From: Clostridium sp. OF09-36
Lineage (GTDB): Bacteria > Bacillota > Clostridia > Lachnospirales > Lachnospiraceae
Direction: 5' to 3'
Assembly: GCF_003481985.1 (NCBI RefSeq)
Contig: NZ_QUMD01000004.1
Coordinates: 124,001 to 188,000 of the forward strand
Length of the DNA stretch: 64,000 bases
Part shown: piece after piece, positions 52,742 to 61,578 of the stretch
How the letters are laid out: each line of letters begins with the position of its first letter
How positions within the stretch are numbered: the stretch's first letter is position 1
Notes under the pieces: model-generated
The model's database searches: none
Told to the model about the DNA's origin: nothing
Seen by the model: the letters and a program-made list of their open reading frames with translations, nothing else
Made by a program: the position numbers and the translations under genes

Positions 52742-53815
52742 ATGAAAGAAAAAAAACAATACTGCGGCCTGGACCTGCTGAAATTTGTTATGGCACTCCT
52801 GGTGGCCGCACGTCATATGATCCAGGTCTTTTATCCTGCAGAAAGCCGCTGGCGTCTGGTGATCGGCAGCTGGCTTTCGAATCTGGCTGTGCCCATCTTT
52901 TTTATCATTGCTGGTTTTTTGCTGTTCCGGAAAATTCCGGATAGCAGAAGGTGCAAAGACGCGGATGCCGGATACTCATGCAGCGGAAACAAAGCGGGTG
53001 GATGGTCGGTTGTCTGGCGTTATGCCTGGCGCATTGTAAAGCTGTATCTGATCTGGTGCGTCATCTACTGGCCCATCGATATTTATAACTGGTATCACGG
53101 CACAGCGACGATCGCAGAGACGGTAAAGGCCTACATCCATTCCTTTTTCGTTTCCAGCACCATTGCCCAGCTCTGGTATCTTCCGGCGCTTGCGCTTGCC
53201 TGCCTGATCGTGTGGACCGGTTACCGCGTGGGCTTAAAAATCTGGATGCTCCTGATCCTGACCGGAGCGCTGTTTGTGTTTGGCTGCATCTGTGACAACT
53301 GGTATTTTACCCAGCAGGCACCCATGAAGATCCAGGAGTTTGTCTGGTGGTATGCGCCGAAGTTTGTGACCATGCGAAATGGTCTGTTTTACGGAAGCTT
53401 TTATCTGGCTCTGGGACTCTGGTTTTCCCGGAAAACATGGCGGATGCCGCTTCTTCTGGCGCTTGCCGGAAGCCTGGTATCTCTGGCACTGATGTACAAA
53501 GAGGTTTCCACCTGCTTTAATACGAACATGGTATTTAGTGCAGCCCCGGCCGCTTTCTTTTTGACGGAGCTTTTTATGAGAGCAGAGGGTGGATATTCCA
53601 GGTTCTTTGTGACTCTACGAAAAATGAGCGAATGGGTCTATTTTTCCCATTTCTATTTCTTTTACTTTTTCTCCTGGACCGTGAAGTGGAATCCGCTTCC
53701 GCTCACTGAGAAAAATATTGCACTATGTGTCTTGGTACCGATGATCCTGTTCGCCTGGATCGTTTCGGTGCTTTCCGAACGGGAGCGGTTTTCCTGGCTG
53801 GGAAAATTGATCTGA
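52742..53815 (+). CDS. Acyltransferase family 3 membrane protein
   Basis: 357 residues, about ten membrane segments. N-terminus GLDLLKFVMALLVAARHMI carries the family LD.LK...A..V...H pattern with the likely catalytic His near residue 25; FFIIAGFLLFRK follows. Members transfer acetyl or other acyl groups to sugars, teichoic acids or peptidoglycan. It starts 12 bases after the NlpC/P60 gene, suggesting wall modification. A stretch near residues 70-85 (SRRCKDADAGYSCSGN) is poorly conserved. Confidence 0.82.
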   Translation: MKEKKQYCGLDLLKFVMALLVAARHMIQVFYPAESRWRLVIGSWLSNLAVPIFFIIAGFLLFRKIPDSRRCKDADAGYSCSGNKAGGWSVVWRYAWRIVKLYLIWCVIYWPIDIYNWYHGTATIAETVKAYIHSFFVSSTIAQLWYLPALALACLIVWTGYRVGLKIWMLLILTGALFVFGCICDNWYFTQQAPMKIQEFVWWYAPKFVTMRNGLFYGSFYLALGLWFSRKTWRMPLLLALAGSLVSLALMYKEVSTCFNTNMVFSAAPAAFFLTELFMRAEGGYSRFFVTLRKMSEWVYFSHFYFFYFFSWTVKWNPLPLTEKNIALCVLVPMILFAWIVSVLSERERFSWLGKLI

Positions 53816-53917
53816 CAGGCTTGTTTATACATTGCAAAAACAATCGTTGACGATTGGCAGCAGAACTGCAGCCTGCATCCGCCGTCTGGCTTTATGAAAA
53901 ATTACATTACAGGCAAT

Positions 53918-53959
53918 AAAAAAGGAAACGCACTCAGTTTTGGGTGCGTTTCCTTTTTT
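53918..53959. terminator. Bidirectional terminator
   Basis: AAAAAAGGAAACGCAC pairs with GTGCGTTTCCTTTTTT, symmetric T and A tracts on both sides. It ends both the acyltransferase gene and the convergent hpf gene. Confidence 0.9.
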
Positions 53960-53991
53960 GCTGCCTTGTATGAAAGGATGATTGCTGGCTT

Positions 53992-54519
53992 TTAGAATTC
54001 CGGCTCGATCAGTCCGTAGGTCTGGCCCTTTCTCTTGTAAACAACATTGACTTCCTCGGTCTCTGCGTTTAAGAATACATAGAAGTTATGGCCTAACAGC
54101 TCCATCTGGACACAAGCTTCTTCCGGATCCATCGGTTTCATGGCGAAACGTTTGGTTTTCACGATCTGGATTTCGTCTTCCGGCTCGCTCTCTTCGCTGA
54201 TGAACAGATCTGAGAATGCCTGTGCGGACTGTTTTTTGTCGATCAGTTTGTTTTTGTATTTGCGAAGCTGGCGTTCAATGATTTCTTCCACTAAATCAAT
54301 GGACACGTACATATCGTTGCTGGATTCTTCTGCACGGATGATATTTCCCTTCACCGGGATGGTAACTTCGATTTTCTGTTTGTCTTTCTGTACACTGAGC
54401 GTTACGATGATTTCGGTATCCGGAAGGAAGTAACGTTCCAGTTTTCCAATCTTTTCCTCAATGGCGGCGCGAAGCCCCGGAGTCACATCAATATTTCTGC
54501 CTGTAATGGTATAACGCAT
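53992..54519 (-). CDS. hpf: Ribosome hibernation promoting factor, long form
   Basis: 175 residues: an N-terminal HPF/YfiA domain (MRYTITGRNIDVTPGLRAAIEEK, 1 to about 100) and a C-terminal dimerisation domain (KRFAMKPMDPEEACVQMELLGHNFYVFLNAE). The long form pairs 70S ribosomes into inactive 100S dimers in stationary phase. Promoter on the minus strand: TTGAAA (54575-54580) and TATACT (54552-54557), 17 bases apart. Confidence 0.95.
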   Translation of the reverse strand: MRYTITGRNIDVTPGLRAAIEEKIGKLERYFLPDTEIIVTLSVQKDKQKIEVTIPVKGNIIRAEESSNDMYVSIDLVEEIIERQLRKYKNKLIDKKQSAQAFSDLFISEESEPEDEIQIVKTKRFAMKPMDPEEACVQMELLGHNFYVFLNAETEEVNVVYKRKGQTYGLIEPEF

Positions 54520-54551
54520 AAGTCATCAGCTCCTTCTTTTGAGATGTCCTA

Positions 54552-54580
54552 AGTATAACACATAAAATCGAAAATTTCAA
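54552..54580 (-). promoter_or_regulatory. hpf promoter
   Basis: Read on the minus strand, TTGAAA and TATACT with a 17-base spacer, about 30 bases upstream of the hpf start. A good sigma-A match; no stress-sigma pattern is evident. Confidence 0.7.
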
Positions 54581-54610
54581 CTAAAAGCAGGAAATTGTTG
54601 AGACAATTAT

Positions 54611-54900
54611 TGTGAATAAAATATAAAAACGAATACTTTATCCACAAAATAGAAATTGCATTCCTACCTTTGGAAATGTGGAAAAGTCAAGAGGTTTTCC
54701 TTCATTTTTTGGCTTAAACAGTGGATTTATGAGATATGAACAAAGAAAACACGGTTTTTTTCCATCTGGAAAGAACAGAAAAATGTGGGAAAACTTTGTG
54801 GATAATGTGGATAACTTGGTGCATAACTCATTTTTGGCTGAAAATCAAGGAGACGGGATGTGGATGCATTTTTCGTGGATATTGTGGATAAAGTGGATAA
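54611..54900. other. Cluster of DnaA-box-like sequences
   Basis: Matches to TTATNCACA: TGTGAATAA (54611), TTATCCACA (54638), TGTGGATAA (54797, 54806, 54883), and one mismatch AGTGGATAA (54892). The pairs 54797/54806 and 54883/54892 abut with no spacer. The region is AT-rich and has no gene between hpf and secA. It may bind DnaA as a regulator or as a titration site; it is not next to dnaA. Confidence 0.55.
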
Positions 54901-55060
54901 GTTGTGAATCGAACATGTTTTTTGTGCAACCTGACAAGTTTACCATAATTTTACACAGCCGGAAACCGCTTTTGCAGGCTGCCTGGGATCGTTTTTTATA
55001 GAGTTTCAAGGAGGAAAAGTAAGCAGAAGGTAAATTTTTTGTGAACAACAAGGGGAAAAC

Positions 55061-55089
55061 TTGAATAAATCAGGGGAAGGTGGTACAAT
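55061..55089 (+). promoter_or_regulatory. secA promoter
   Basis: TTGAAT (55061-55066) and TACAAT (55084-55089) spaced by 17 bases, about 70 bases before the secA ATG. Confidence 0.65.
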
Positions 55090-55157
55090 ATCAAAGATTG
55101 ACTATAATAATAGGAACGAGACAGACGAAACAAAGAAAGTTTAGGAGAAAGAATTAT

Positions 55158-57733
55158 ATGAATCTCATAGAAAAAGTATTTGGTACCCACAGTGAGCGGG
55201 AACTGAAGATGATCTATCCGATCGTGGACAAGATTGAGGCACTGCGCCCGACCATGCAGGCAAAGACCGATGAAGAACTGCGCGACAATACCCGTATCTT
55301 CAAGGAGCGCCTGGCAAATGGTGAGACTCTGGACGATATTCTTCCGGAGGCATTCGCTACGGTACGTGAGGCTGCAAAGCGTGTGCTGAACATGGAGCAT
55401 TATCCGGTACAGCTCATTGGTGGTATCGTGCTGCATCAGGCCGTATCGCTGAGATGAGAACCGGTGAAGGTAAGACCCTGGTTTCCACCTCCCCGGCATA
55501 CTTAAATGCACTGGCAGGAAAGGGCGTTCACATCGTAACGGTCAACGACTACCTGGCAAAGCGAGATGCAGAGTGGATGGGACAGGTTCACCGTTTCCTG
55601 GGCCTGACTGTCGGCGTGGTATTAAACCCGATGACCTCTGAGGAACGTAAGGCTGCATACAACTGCGACATCACCTACGTTACCAACAACGAGCTGGGAT
55701 TTGATTACCTGCGTGACAACATGGCCATCTACAAGGACCAGATGGTACTCAGAAATCTGGACTATGCCATCATCGATGAGGTGGACTCTGTCCTGATCGA
55801 TGAAGCAAGAACCCCGCTGATCATTTCCGGTCAGAGCGGCAAGTCCACCAAGCTCTACGAGGTCTGCGACGTGCTGGCTCACCAGCTGGTACGCGGCGAG
55901 GCATCCGGCGAGTTCACCAAGATGAATGCGATCATGGGTGAGGACATTGAGGAGACCGGTGACTTCGTAGTAAACGAAAAAGATAAGGTTGTAAACTTAA
56001 CCGAAGAGGGTGTCAAGAAGGTAGAGCAGTTCTTCCATATTGAGAACCTGGCAGATCCGGAAAACCTGGAGATCCAGCACAATATCATTCTTGCCCTGCG
56101 CGCGAATTACTTAATGTTCCGCGATAAGGACTACGTGGTAAAAGATGACGAGATACTCATTGTCGATGAGTTTACCGGACGTATCATGCCGGGCCGCCGT
56201 TATTCCGATGGCCTGCACCAGGCAATCGAGGCGAAGGAGCATGTCAATGTACGCCGCGAGAGCAAGACTCTGGCAACTATCACTTTCCAGAACTTCTTCA
56301 ATAAGTTCCGCAAGAAAGCAGGTATGACCGGTACTGCGCTGACCGAGGAGAAGGAGTTCCGTAATACGTACGGCATGGATGCGATCGCAATCCCGACCAA
56401 CCGTCCGGTTGCGCGTATCGACCACGAGGATGCTGTATACAAGACGAAAAAAGAAAAATTTGAGGCAGTTGTCAACGATGTAGTGGCTTCCCACGAGAAG
56501 GGACAGCCGGTGCTGGTTGGTACCATCACCATCGAGACTTCCGAACTTCTCAGCAAGATGCTGACCAAGCGCGGCATCCAGCATAAAGTCCTGAACGCGA
56601 AGTTCCATGAACTCGAGGCTGAGATCGTGGCAGATGCAGGTATCCACGGTGCCGTTACCATCGCGACCAACATGGCTGGTCGTGGTACCGATATCAAGCT
56701 GGATGATGAGGCAAAGGCAGCAGGCGGCTTAAAGGTCATTGGTACCGAGCGTCATGAATCCCGCCGTATCGACAACCAGCTGCGTGGCCGTTCCGGACGT
56801 CAGGGTGACCCGGGTGAGTCCCGCTTCTACATTTCCCTTGAGGACGATCTGATGCGTCTGTTCGGTTCTGAGCGCCTTATGGCTATGTTTGAGGCTCTGG
56901 GCGTTCCGGAGGGTGAGCAGATCGAGCACAAGATGCTTTCCAGCGCGATCGAGAAAGCACAGATGAAGATCGAGAACAACAACTACGGTATCCGTGAGAA
57001 CCTCTTAAAATATGATGAGGTTAACAACGAGCAGCGTGAGATCATCTACGCAGAGCGCCGCAAGGTTCTGGATGGCGACAACATGCGTGACCTGATCTTA
57101 AAGATGATCACCGACATTGTCGAGAATTCCGTAGACCTGTCCATCTCCGATGACCAGGCATCCTCTGACTGGGATTTGAATGAATTAAACAGCCTTCTGC
57201 TTCCGATCATTCCGCTTGAGACCATCACCGCAGAGAATCATCCGGTGACCAAGAAGAATGAATTAAAGCACATGCTGAAAGAAGAGGCGATCAAGCTTTA
57301 CGAGGCGAAAGAGGCTGAGTTCCAGGAGGCAGAGCAGATCCGTGAACTGGAGCGCGTAGTCCTTCTGAAAGTCATCGATAACAAGTGGATGAGCCACATC
57401 GACGATATGGATCAGCTGCGCCAGGGTATCGGCCTGCAGGCTTACGGCCAGAGAGATCCGGTTGTTGAGTATAAGATGAGCGCTTACGAGATGTTCGAGG
57501 CAATGACTGCAGCCATCACCGAGGAGACCGTCCGCATCCTGTTCCACATCCGTGTTGAGCAGAAGATTGAGCGTGAGCCGGCAGCAAAGGTAACCGGAAC
57601 CAACCGTGACGATTCTGCACCGCGTGCACCGAAGGTACGTCAGGTACAGAAAATCTACCCGAACGATCCATGCCCGTGCGGAAGCGGCAAGAAGTTCAAA
57701 CAGTGTCATGGCCGTGATCTGATGCCGAGATAG
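55158..57733 (+). CDS. secA: Preprotein translocase ATPase SecA (one base missing)
   Basis: About 858 residues after correction. Motor of Sec protein export. MNLIEKVFGTHSERELK starts at ATG 55158; Walker A MRTGEGKT near residue 100, DEVDSVLIDEA Walker B near 210, and the C-terminal SEC-C zinc motif PCPCGSGKKFKQCHG. Frame lost at about 55440 in a G run; restored HQGRIAEMRTGEGKT. Since SecA is essential in nearly all bacteria, the gap is almost surely an artefact. Works with SecY of this window. Confidence 0.94.
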
Positions 57734-57808
57734 CAGAAAATGAGATGTAACTGCATGTCCTAAACCGTTGCAGGAAGATTGCAAGTTATTGTGATACAGC
57801 AAAGTTTT

Positions 57809-57847
57809 ATGACCGGCGGATTTCCCTTTTTGGAATGCGCCGGTCAT
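57809..57847 (+). other. Hairpin after secA
   Basis: ATGACCGGCG and CGCCGGTCAT form a perfect 10-base-pair stem with an internal partly paired loop (GGATTTCC/GGAA). No T tract follows, so it may attenuate or process the secA-prfB transcript. Confidence 0.5.
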
Positions 57848-57882
57848 TGCAAAAATATATAAATATGAAAGAAGGTGACACA

Positions 57883-59019
57883 ATGGTAGAATTAGATCAG
57901 TTCAAGTACACATTATCGACCTTTGAAAAACCATTAGTGGAAGTGAGGGATTCACTTTGACCTGGATAACAAGGTCAGACGAATCGATGAATTAGATAAA
58001 TCCATGGAGGAGCCGGGGTTCTGGGACGACGCGGACCGCGCCACCAAGCTGGTGCAGGAGGCGAAGAATTTAAAGGATACCGTAGAGCTCTACCGTGGTC
58101 TGGAACAGCAGTATGAAGACATCCAGGTGATGATCGAGATGGGCTACGAGGAGGAGGACCCTTCCCTGATCCCGGAGATCCAGGAAATGTTGGATGAGTT
58201 CCAGCGCAATCTGGAAAAACTCCGTATGGAGACATTGCTGTCAGGGGAATACGACAAATACAATGCCATTCTGCGCCTGAATGCAGGTGCGGGCGGAACG
58301 GAGTCCTGTGACTGGTGCAGTATGCTGTACCGGATGTACTGCCGCTGGGCAGACAAGATGGGGTATAAAACCGAGGTCCTGGATTATCTGGACGGCGATG
58401 AAGCGGGCATTAAGTCTGTGACCATCCAGATCAACGGCGAGAACGCGTTGGATACCTGAAATCCGAGCGCGGTGTACACCGCCTGGTACGCATTTCCCCG
58501 TTCAATGCAGCAGGAAAGCGCCAGACCTCATTCGTATCCTGTGATGTCATGCCGGATATTGAAGAGGATCTGGATGTCGAGATCAATCCGGACGATCTGC
58601 GGATCGATACCTACCGGTCCAGTGGTGCCGGCGGACAGCACATCAACAAGACTTCTTCTGCCATCCGTATCACCCATATTCCGACCGGAATCGTGGTACA
58701 GTGCCAGAATGAGCGTTCCCAGTTCCAGAATAAGGACAAAGCCATGCAGATGTTAAAGGCAAAGCTGTATATGCTCAAGCAGCAGGAAAACGCAGAGAAG
58801 CTTTCCGATATCCGCGGCGATGTCAAAGAGATCGGCTGGGGCAACCAGATCCGTTCTTATGTCCTTCAGCCATATACCATGGTCAAGGACCTGCGTACCG
58901 GGGAAGAAACCGGAAACGTGGCCAATGTCCTGGATGGCGGACTGGACCCGTTCATCAGCGCCTACCTGCGCTGGCTGAGCCTGGGCTGCCCGGACCGCAA
59001 GGCATCTGCGGACGACTAA
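57883..59019 (+). CDS. prfB: Peptide chain release factor 2 (programmed frameshift, plus one missing base)
   Basis: About 378 residues. RF2 reads UGA and UAA; the SPF tripeptide that recognises stop codons and GGQ (SSGAGGQHINKTSS) are present. Residues 1-25 run MVELDQFKYTLSTFEK and end at TCACTTTGAC, the classic +1 site at 57952-57961, with an upstream GAGGG acting as internal Shine-Dalgarno: low RF2 lets the ribosome slip past UGA. A second, unprogrammed break near 58450 loses one T (restored: ENAFGYLKSERGVHRL) and looks like an error. Confidence 0.92.
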
Positions 59020-59104
59020 GCGTTTCGGTTTACAGGCAGGGATTTTTAGTTCAGAAAATTCCGTTGCTGGGCACGCGTGCGTGAACAGTAACGATCAAAA
59101 CGGG

Positions 59105-59150
59105 AAAGCAGAGTGTATGCGAGAAAATGCTTGCACTCTGCTTTTTTTTG
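59105..59150 (+). terminator. Terminator after prfB
   Basis: AAAGCAGAGTG pairs with CACTCTGCTTT over a 19-base loop, followed by T8. Strong intrinsic terminator. Confidence 0.9.
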
Positions 59151-59221
59151 TGCTAATATCTTCCTCATGAGCACAAATGTTCATAGTAGACGAACATAGA
59201 GAGTGTGCAGGAGGATTTGTT

Positions 59222-59668
59222 ATGCCAGAAGAGAAAAGCAAATATTTTGTGGTAAAACAGAAGGCAGTACCGGAGGTATTGCTGAAAGTGGTGGAAGCCA
59301 AGAAGCTTCTGGAGTCCGAGCGTGTGTTAACCGTGCAGGAGGCAACAGAGCGGGTAGGCATCAGCCGCAGTTCTTTTTACAAATACAAAGAAGATATTTT
59401 TCCGTTTTATGATAATACCAAAGGCAAGACTGTAACCTTCGTGGTGCAGATGGACGATGAACAGGGACTGCTTTCGGACCTGCTTCATATCGTAGCAGTT
59501 TATAAAGCAAACATCCTGACGATCCATCAGAGTATTCCGGTAAACGGAGTAGCGACGTTAACCTTGTCTGTGGAGGTAAAAGACAATACCGGCAATGTTT
59601 CCAAGATGGTGGAAGAAATCGAAGAGCAGGATGGAATTCACTATGTGAAGATTCTTGCGAGAGAATAA
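59222..59668 (+). CDS. UPF0735 ACT-domain protein
   Basis: 148 residues. N-terminal helix-turn-helix-like part (VLTVQEATERVGISRSSFYKYKED) and a C-terminal ACT domain (VTFVVQMDDEQGLLSDLLHIVAVY). ACT domains bind amino acids; the family is commonly found next to hom and is thought to act as regulator of it. ATG 59222 follows AGGAGG. It is 35 bases before hom. Confidence 0.9.
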   Translation: MPEEKSKYFVVKQKAVPEVLLKVVEAKKLLESERVLTVQEATERVGISRSSFYKYKEDIFPFYDNTKGKTVTFVVQMDDEQGLLSDLLHIVAVYKANILTIHQSIPVNGVATLTLSVEVKDNTGNVSKMVEEIEEQDGIHYVKILARE

Positions 59669-59703
59669 GTTTATCAAACAAAGAGAAAAGTGAGGACAGA
59701 GCA

Positions 59704-60930
59704 ATGGTACAGGTAGCAATCATGGGATATGGCACAATTGGTTCCGGAGTGGCAGAAATTTTAGATCAGAACGCTGATCAGATCAAAAAAGGCTGCGGAC
59801 AGGATGTAGCACTGAAATATGTCCTGGATTTAAGAGATTTCCCGGGAAGTCCGGTAGAAGATAAGATTGTGCATGATTTTCAGGTGATCGAGCAGGACCC
59901 GGAGGTCAGTGTGGTAGTAGAGACCATGGGTGGATTAAATCCGGCATACCCGTTTGTAAAGGCAAGCCTTTTGGCTGGCAAGCATGTCGTAACCTCCAAT
60001 AAGGCACTGGTGGCAGCACACGGAACCGAGCTTCTTGCCATTGCAAAAGAAAAGAATGTAAATTTCTTCTTTGAGGCAAGTGTCGGCGGCGGCATCCCGA
60101 TCATCCGTCCGCTGTACCGCTGCTTAAAGGGCGAGAAGATCGTAGAGATCACCGGTATCTTAAACGGTACCACCAACTATATCCTGAGCAAGATGGACAA
60201 AGAGGGCGCATCCTTTGAGACAGTCTTAAAAGAGGCCCAGGCGCTTGGTTATGCAGAGCGCAACCCAGAGGCAGACGTAGAAGGCTACGATACCTGCCGT
60301 AAGATCGCGATCCTCACAGCGATGGCAACAGGAAAAGAAGTAAACTACGAGGACATCAGCACAGAAGGTATTACCAAAATCACAGATGTGGACTTTAAGT
60401 ATGCAGACAAGCTTGGAACCTCTGTAAAGTTGTTTGGTACCAGCCGCATGGACGGAGAAGAGGTTCATGCCTGGGTAGCACCGGTCATGATCGGAAAAGA
60501 CCACCCGCTGTATGCCGTGAATGATGTATTCAACGGGATCATGGTAAAAGGAAATATGCTTGGAACTTCCATGTTCTACGGAAGCGGTGCCGGCAAACTG
60601 CCAACCGCCAGTGCAGTTATCGCAGACATTATGGAAGCAGTCGAGAACGCAGACCATCATGTAGTGCTTGGCTGGAGCAGCGAGCGCCTCGCGATTGCAG
60701 ACCAGAAAACCTCTGTACATCGTTATTTTGTACGCGTAGAGGGAACTGGAGAAGAACTCGAGAAAGCTGCCGCTTCAACATTTGGAAATGCAGAAGTCGT
60801 AAAGTTGGACAGCTTAAGCGACGAGTTTGCACTCCTGACTGGTGAGATGAGTGAAGCAGCATATGCAGACTGTGCTGCAGCGCTGGAAAAGACCGCGAAG
60901 ATCCGCCAGAGAATCCGGGCAGAGTTTTAA
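59704..60930 (+). CDS. hom: Homoserine dehydrogenase
   Basis: 408 residues. NAD(P)-dependent reduction of aspartate semialdehyde to homoserine, the branch to threonine and methionine. Rossmann GYGTIGSGVAE at 8-18; catalytic region FFEASVGGGIPIIRPL, EGYDTCRKIAILTAMATG. The C-terminal ACT domain (about 335-408: SVHRYFVRVEGTG) is present. Probably co-transcribed with the ACT protein. Confidence 0.95.
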   Translation: MVQVAIMGYGTIGSGVAEILDQNADQIKKGCGQDVALKYVLDLRDFPGSPVEDKIVHDFQVIEQDPEVSVVVETMGGLNPAYPFVKASLLAGKHVVTSNKALVAAHGTELLAIAKEKNVNFFFEASVGGGIPIIRPLYRCLKGEKIVEITGILNGTTNYILSKMDKEGASFETVLKEAQALGYAERNPEADVEGYDTCRKIAILTAMATGKEVNYEDISTEGITKITDVDFKYADKLGTSVKLFGTSRMDGEEVHAWVAPVMIGKDHPLYAVNDVFNGIMVKGNMLGTSMFYGSGAGKLPTASAVIADIMEAVENADHHVVLGWSSERLAIADQKTSVHRYFVRVEGTGEELEKAAASTFGNAEVVKLDSLSDEFALLTGEMSEAAYADCAAALEKTAKIRQRIRAEF

Positions 60931-60957
60931 AAAATAATAATTTGGGCGTAAAAGAAT

Positions 60958-60994
60958 GGACCGTGGAAGCTGCCGAAGGCAGCTTCCACGGTCC
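60958..60994. terminator. Bidirectional hairpin terminator
   Basis: A 17-base-pair perfect stem (GGACCGTGGAAGCTGCC and its complement) with a GAA loop lies between the convergent hom and DUF4190 genes. On the minus strand ATTCTTTTAC follows; on the plus strand there is only a weak T tract. Confidence 0.75.
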
Positions 60995-61014
60995 TCATAC
61001 GTTAAAAATATGGT

Positions 61015-61365
61015 TTACTGTGCCGCAGGTGCTACACTGTTTAGAATTTCCTGCGCCTGGTGGTAGACCTGGCGGATGAGTTCAGAGTTGGCTGGGTCTT
61101 GAGCGACATTGTAGACCAGCATATACTGGAAAAAAATAAAGAAGCTCAGGAAAATGCAGAAGATTCCGATGACGAATCCTGCAATTCCGGTTCCGGTAAA
61201 ACGGCGGCCTCTCCGGGAGAGCCATGCAGTCAGGGCAGCAGAAGCACCAAAGATGATCTGGACTGGTGGGTAAAACCAGCTTATAATCCCGGAAATACCC
61301 AGCAAAAGGCTGGCCAGGGCGAGTCTATTAGGGGCGGGGCGCTTGGCTCCGGTATTCTGTTCCAT
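61015..61365 (-). CDS. DUF4190-type small membrane protein
   Basis: 116 residues. Two hydrophobic segments (about 14-48 with ALASLLLGISGIISWFYPP, and 60-86 FVIGIFCIFLSFFIFFQYM), as in DUF4190 proteins. Function unknown. ATG 61365 follows GGAGGAATT; a longer in-frame start is not supported. The C-terminal tail is mostly polar with an Ala/Pro end. Confidence 0.7.
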   Translation of the reverse strand: MEQNTGAKRPAPNRLALASLLLGISGIISWFYPPVQIIFGASAALTAWLSRRGRRFTGTGIAGFVIGIFCIFLSFFIFFQYMLVYNVAQDPANSELIRQVYHQAQEILNSVAPAAQ

Positions 61366-61578
61366 GTAAAATTCCTCCGTAAGTATAGATAAAAATACAA
61401 CTATTCCCAATCATAACACGAAAAGAAAAAAGCCTCAAGGTGGAATTGCGGACGAACGACTTGCGAACGACTTGCTTATCGATTATAATGAGGGGTACAG
61501 TTTGCAGCGGTTCCCAGGCAAAGTCAAAGTCTGCGTGAACAGCTGTTACAGTTTGAAAACAAAGGAGCTTTACATTAG

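Noticed and set aside
54520..55157. Chromosomal replication origin upstream of secA
   Set aside because: DnaA-box matches are clustered, but dnaA, dnaN and rpmH are absent, and the number of boxes does not by itself define an origin.
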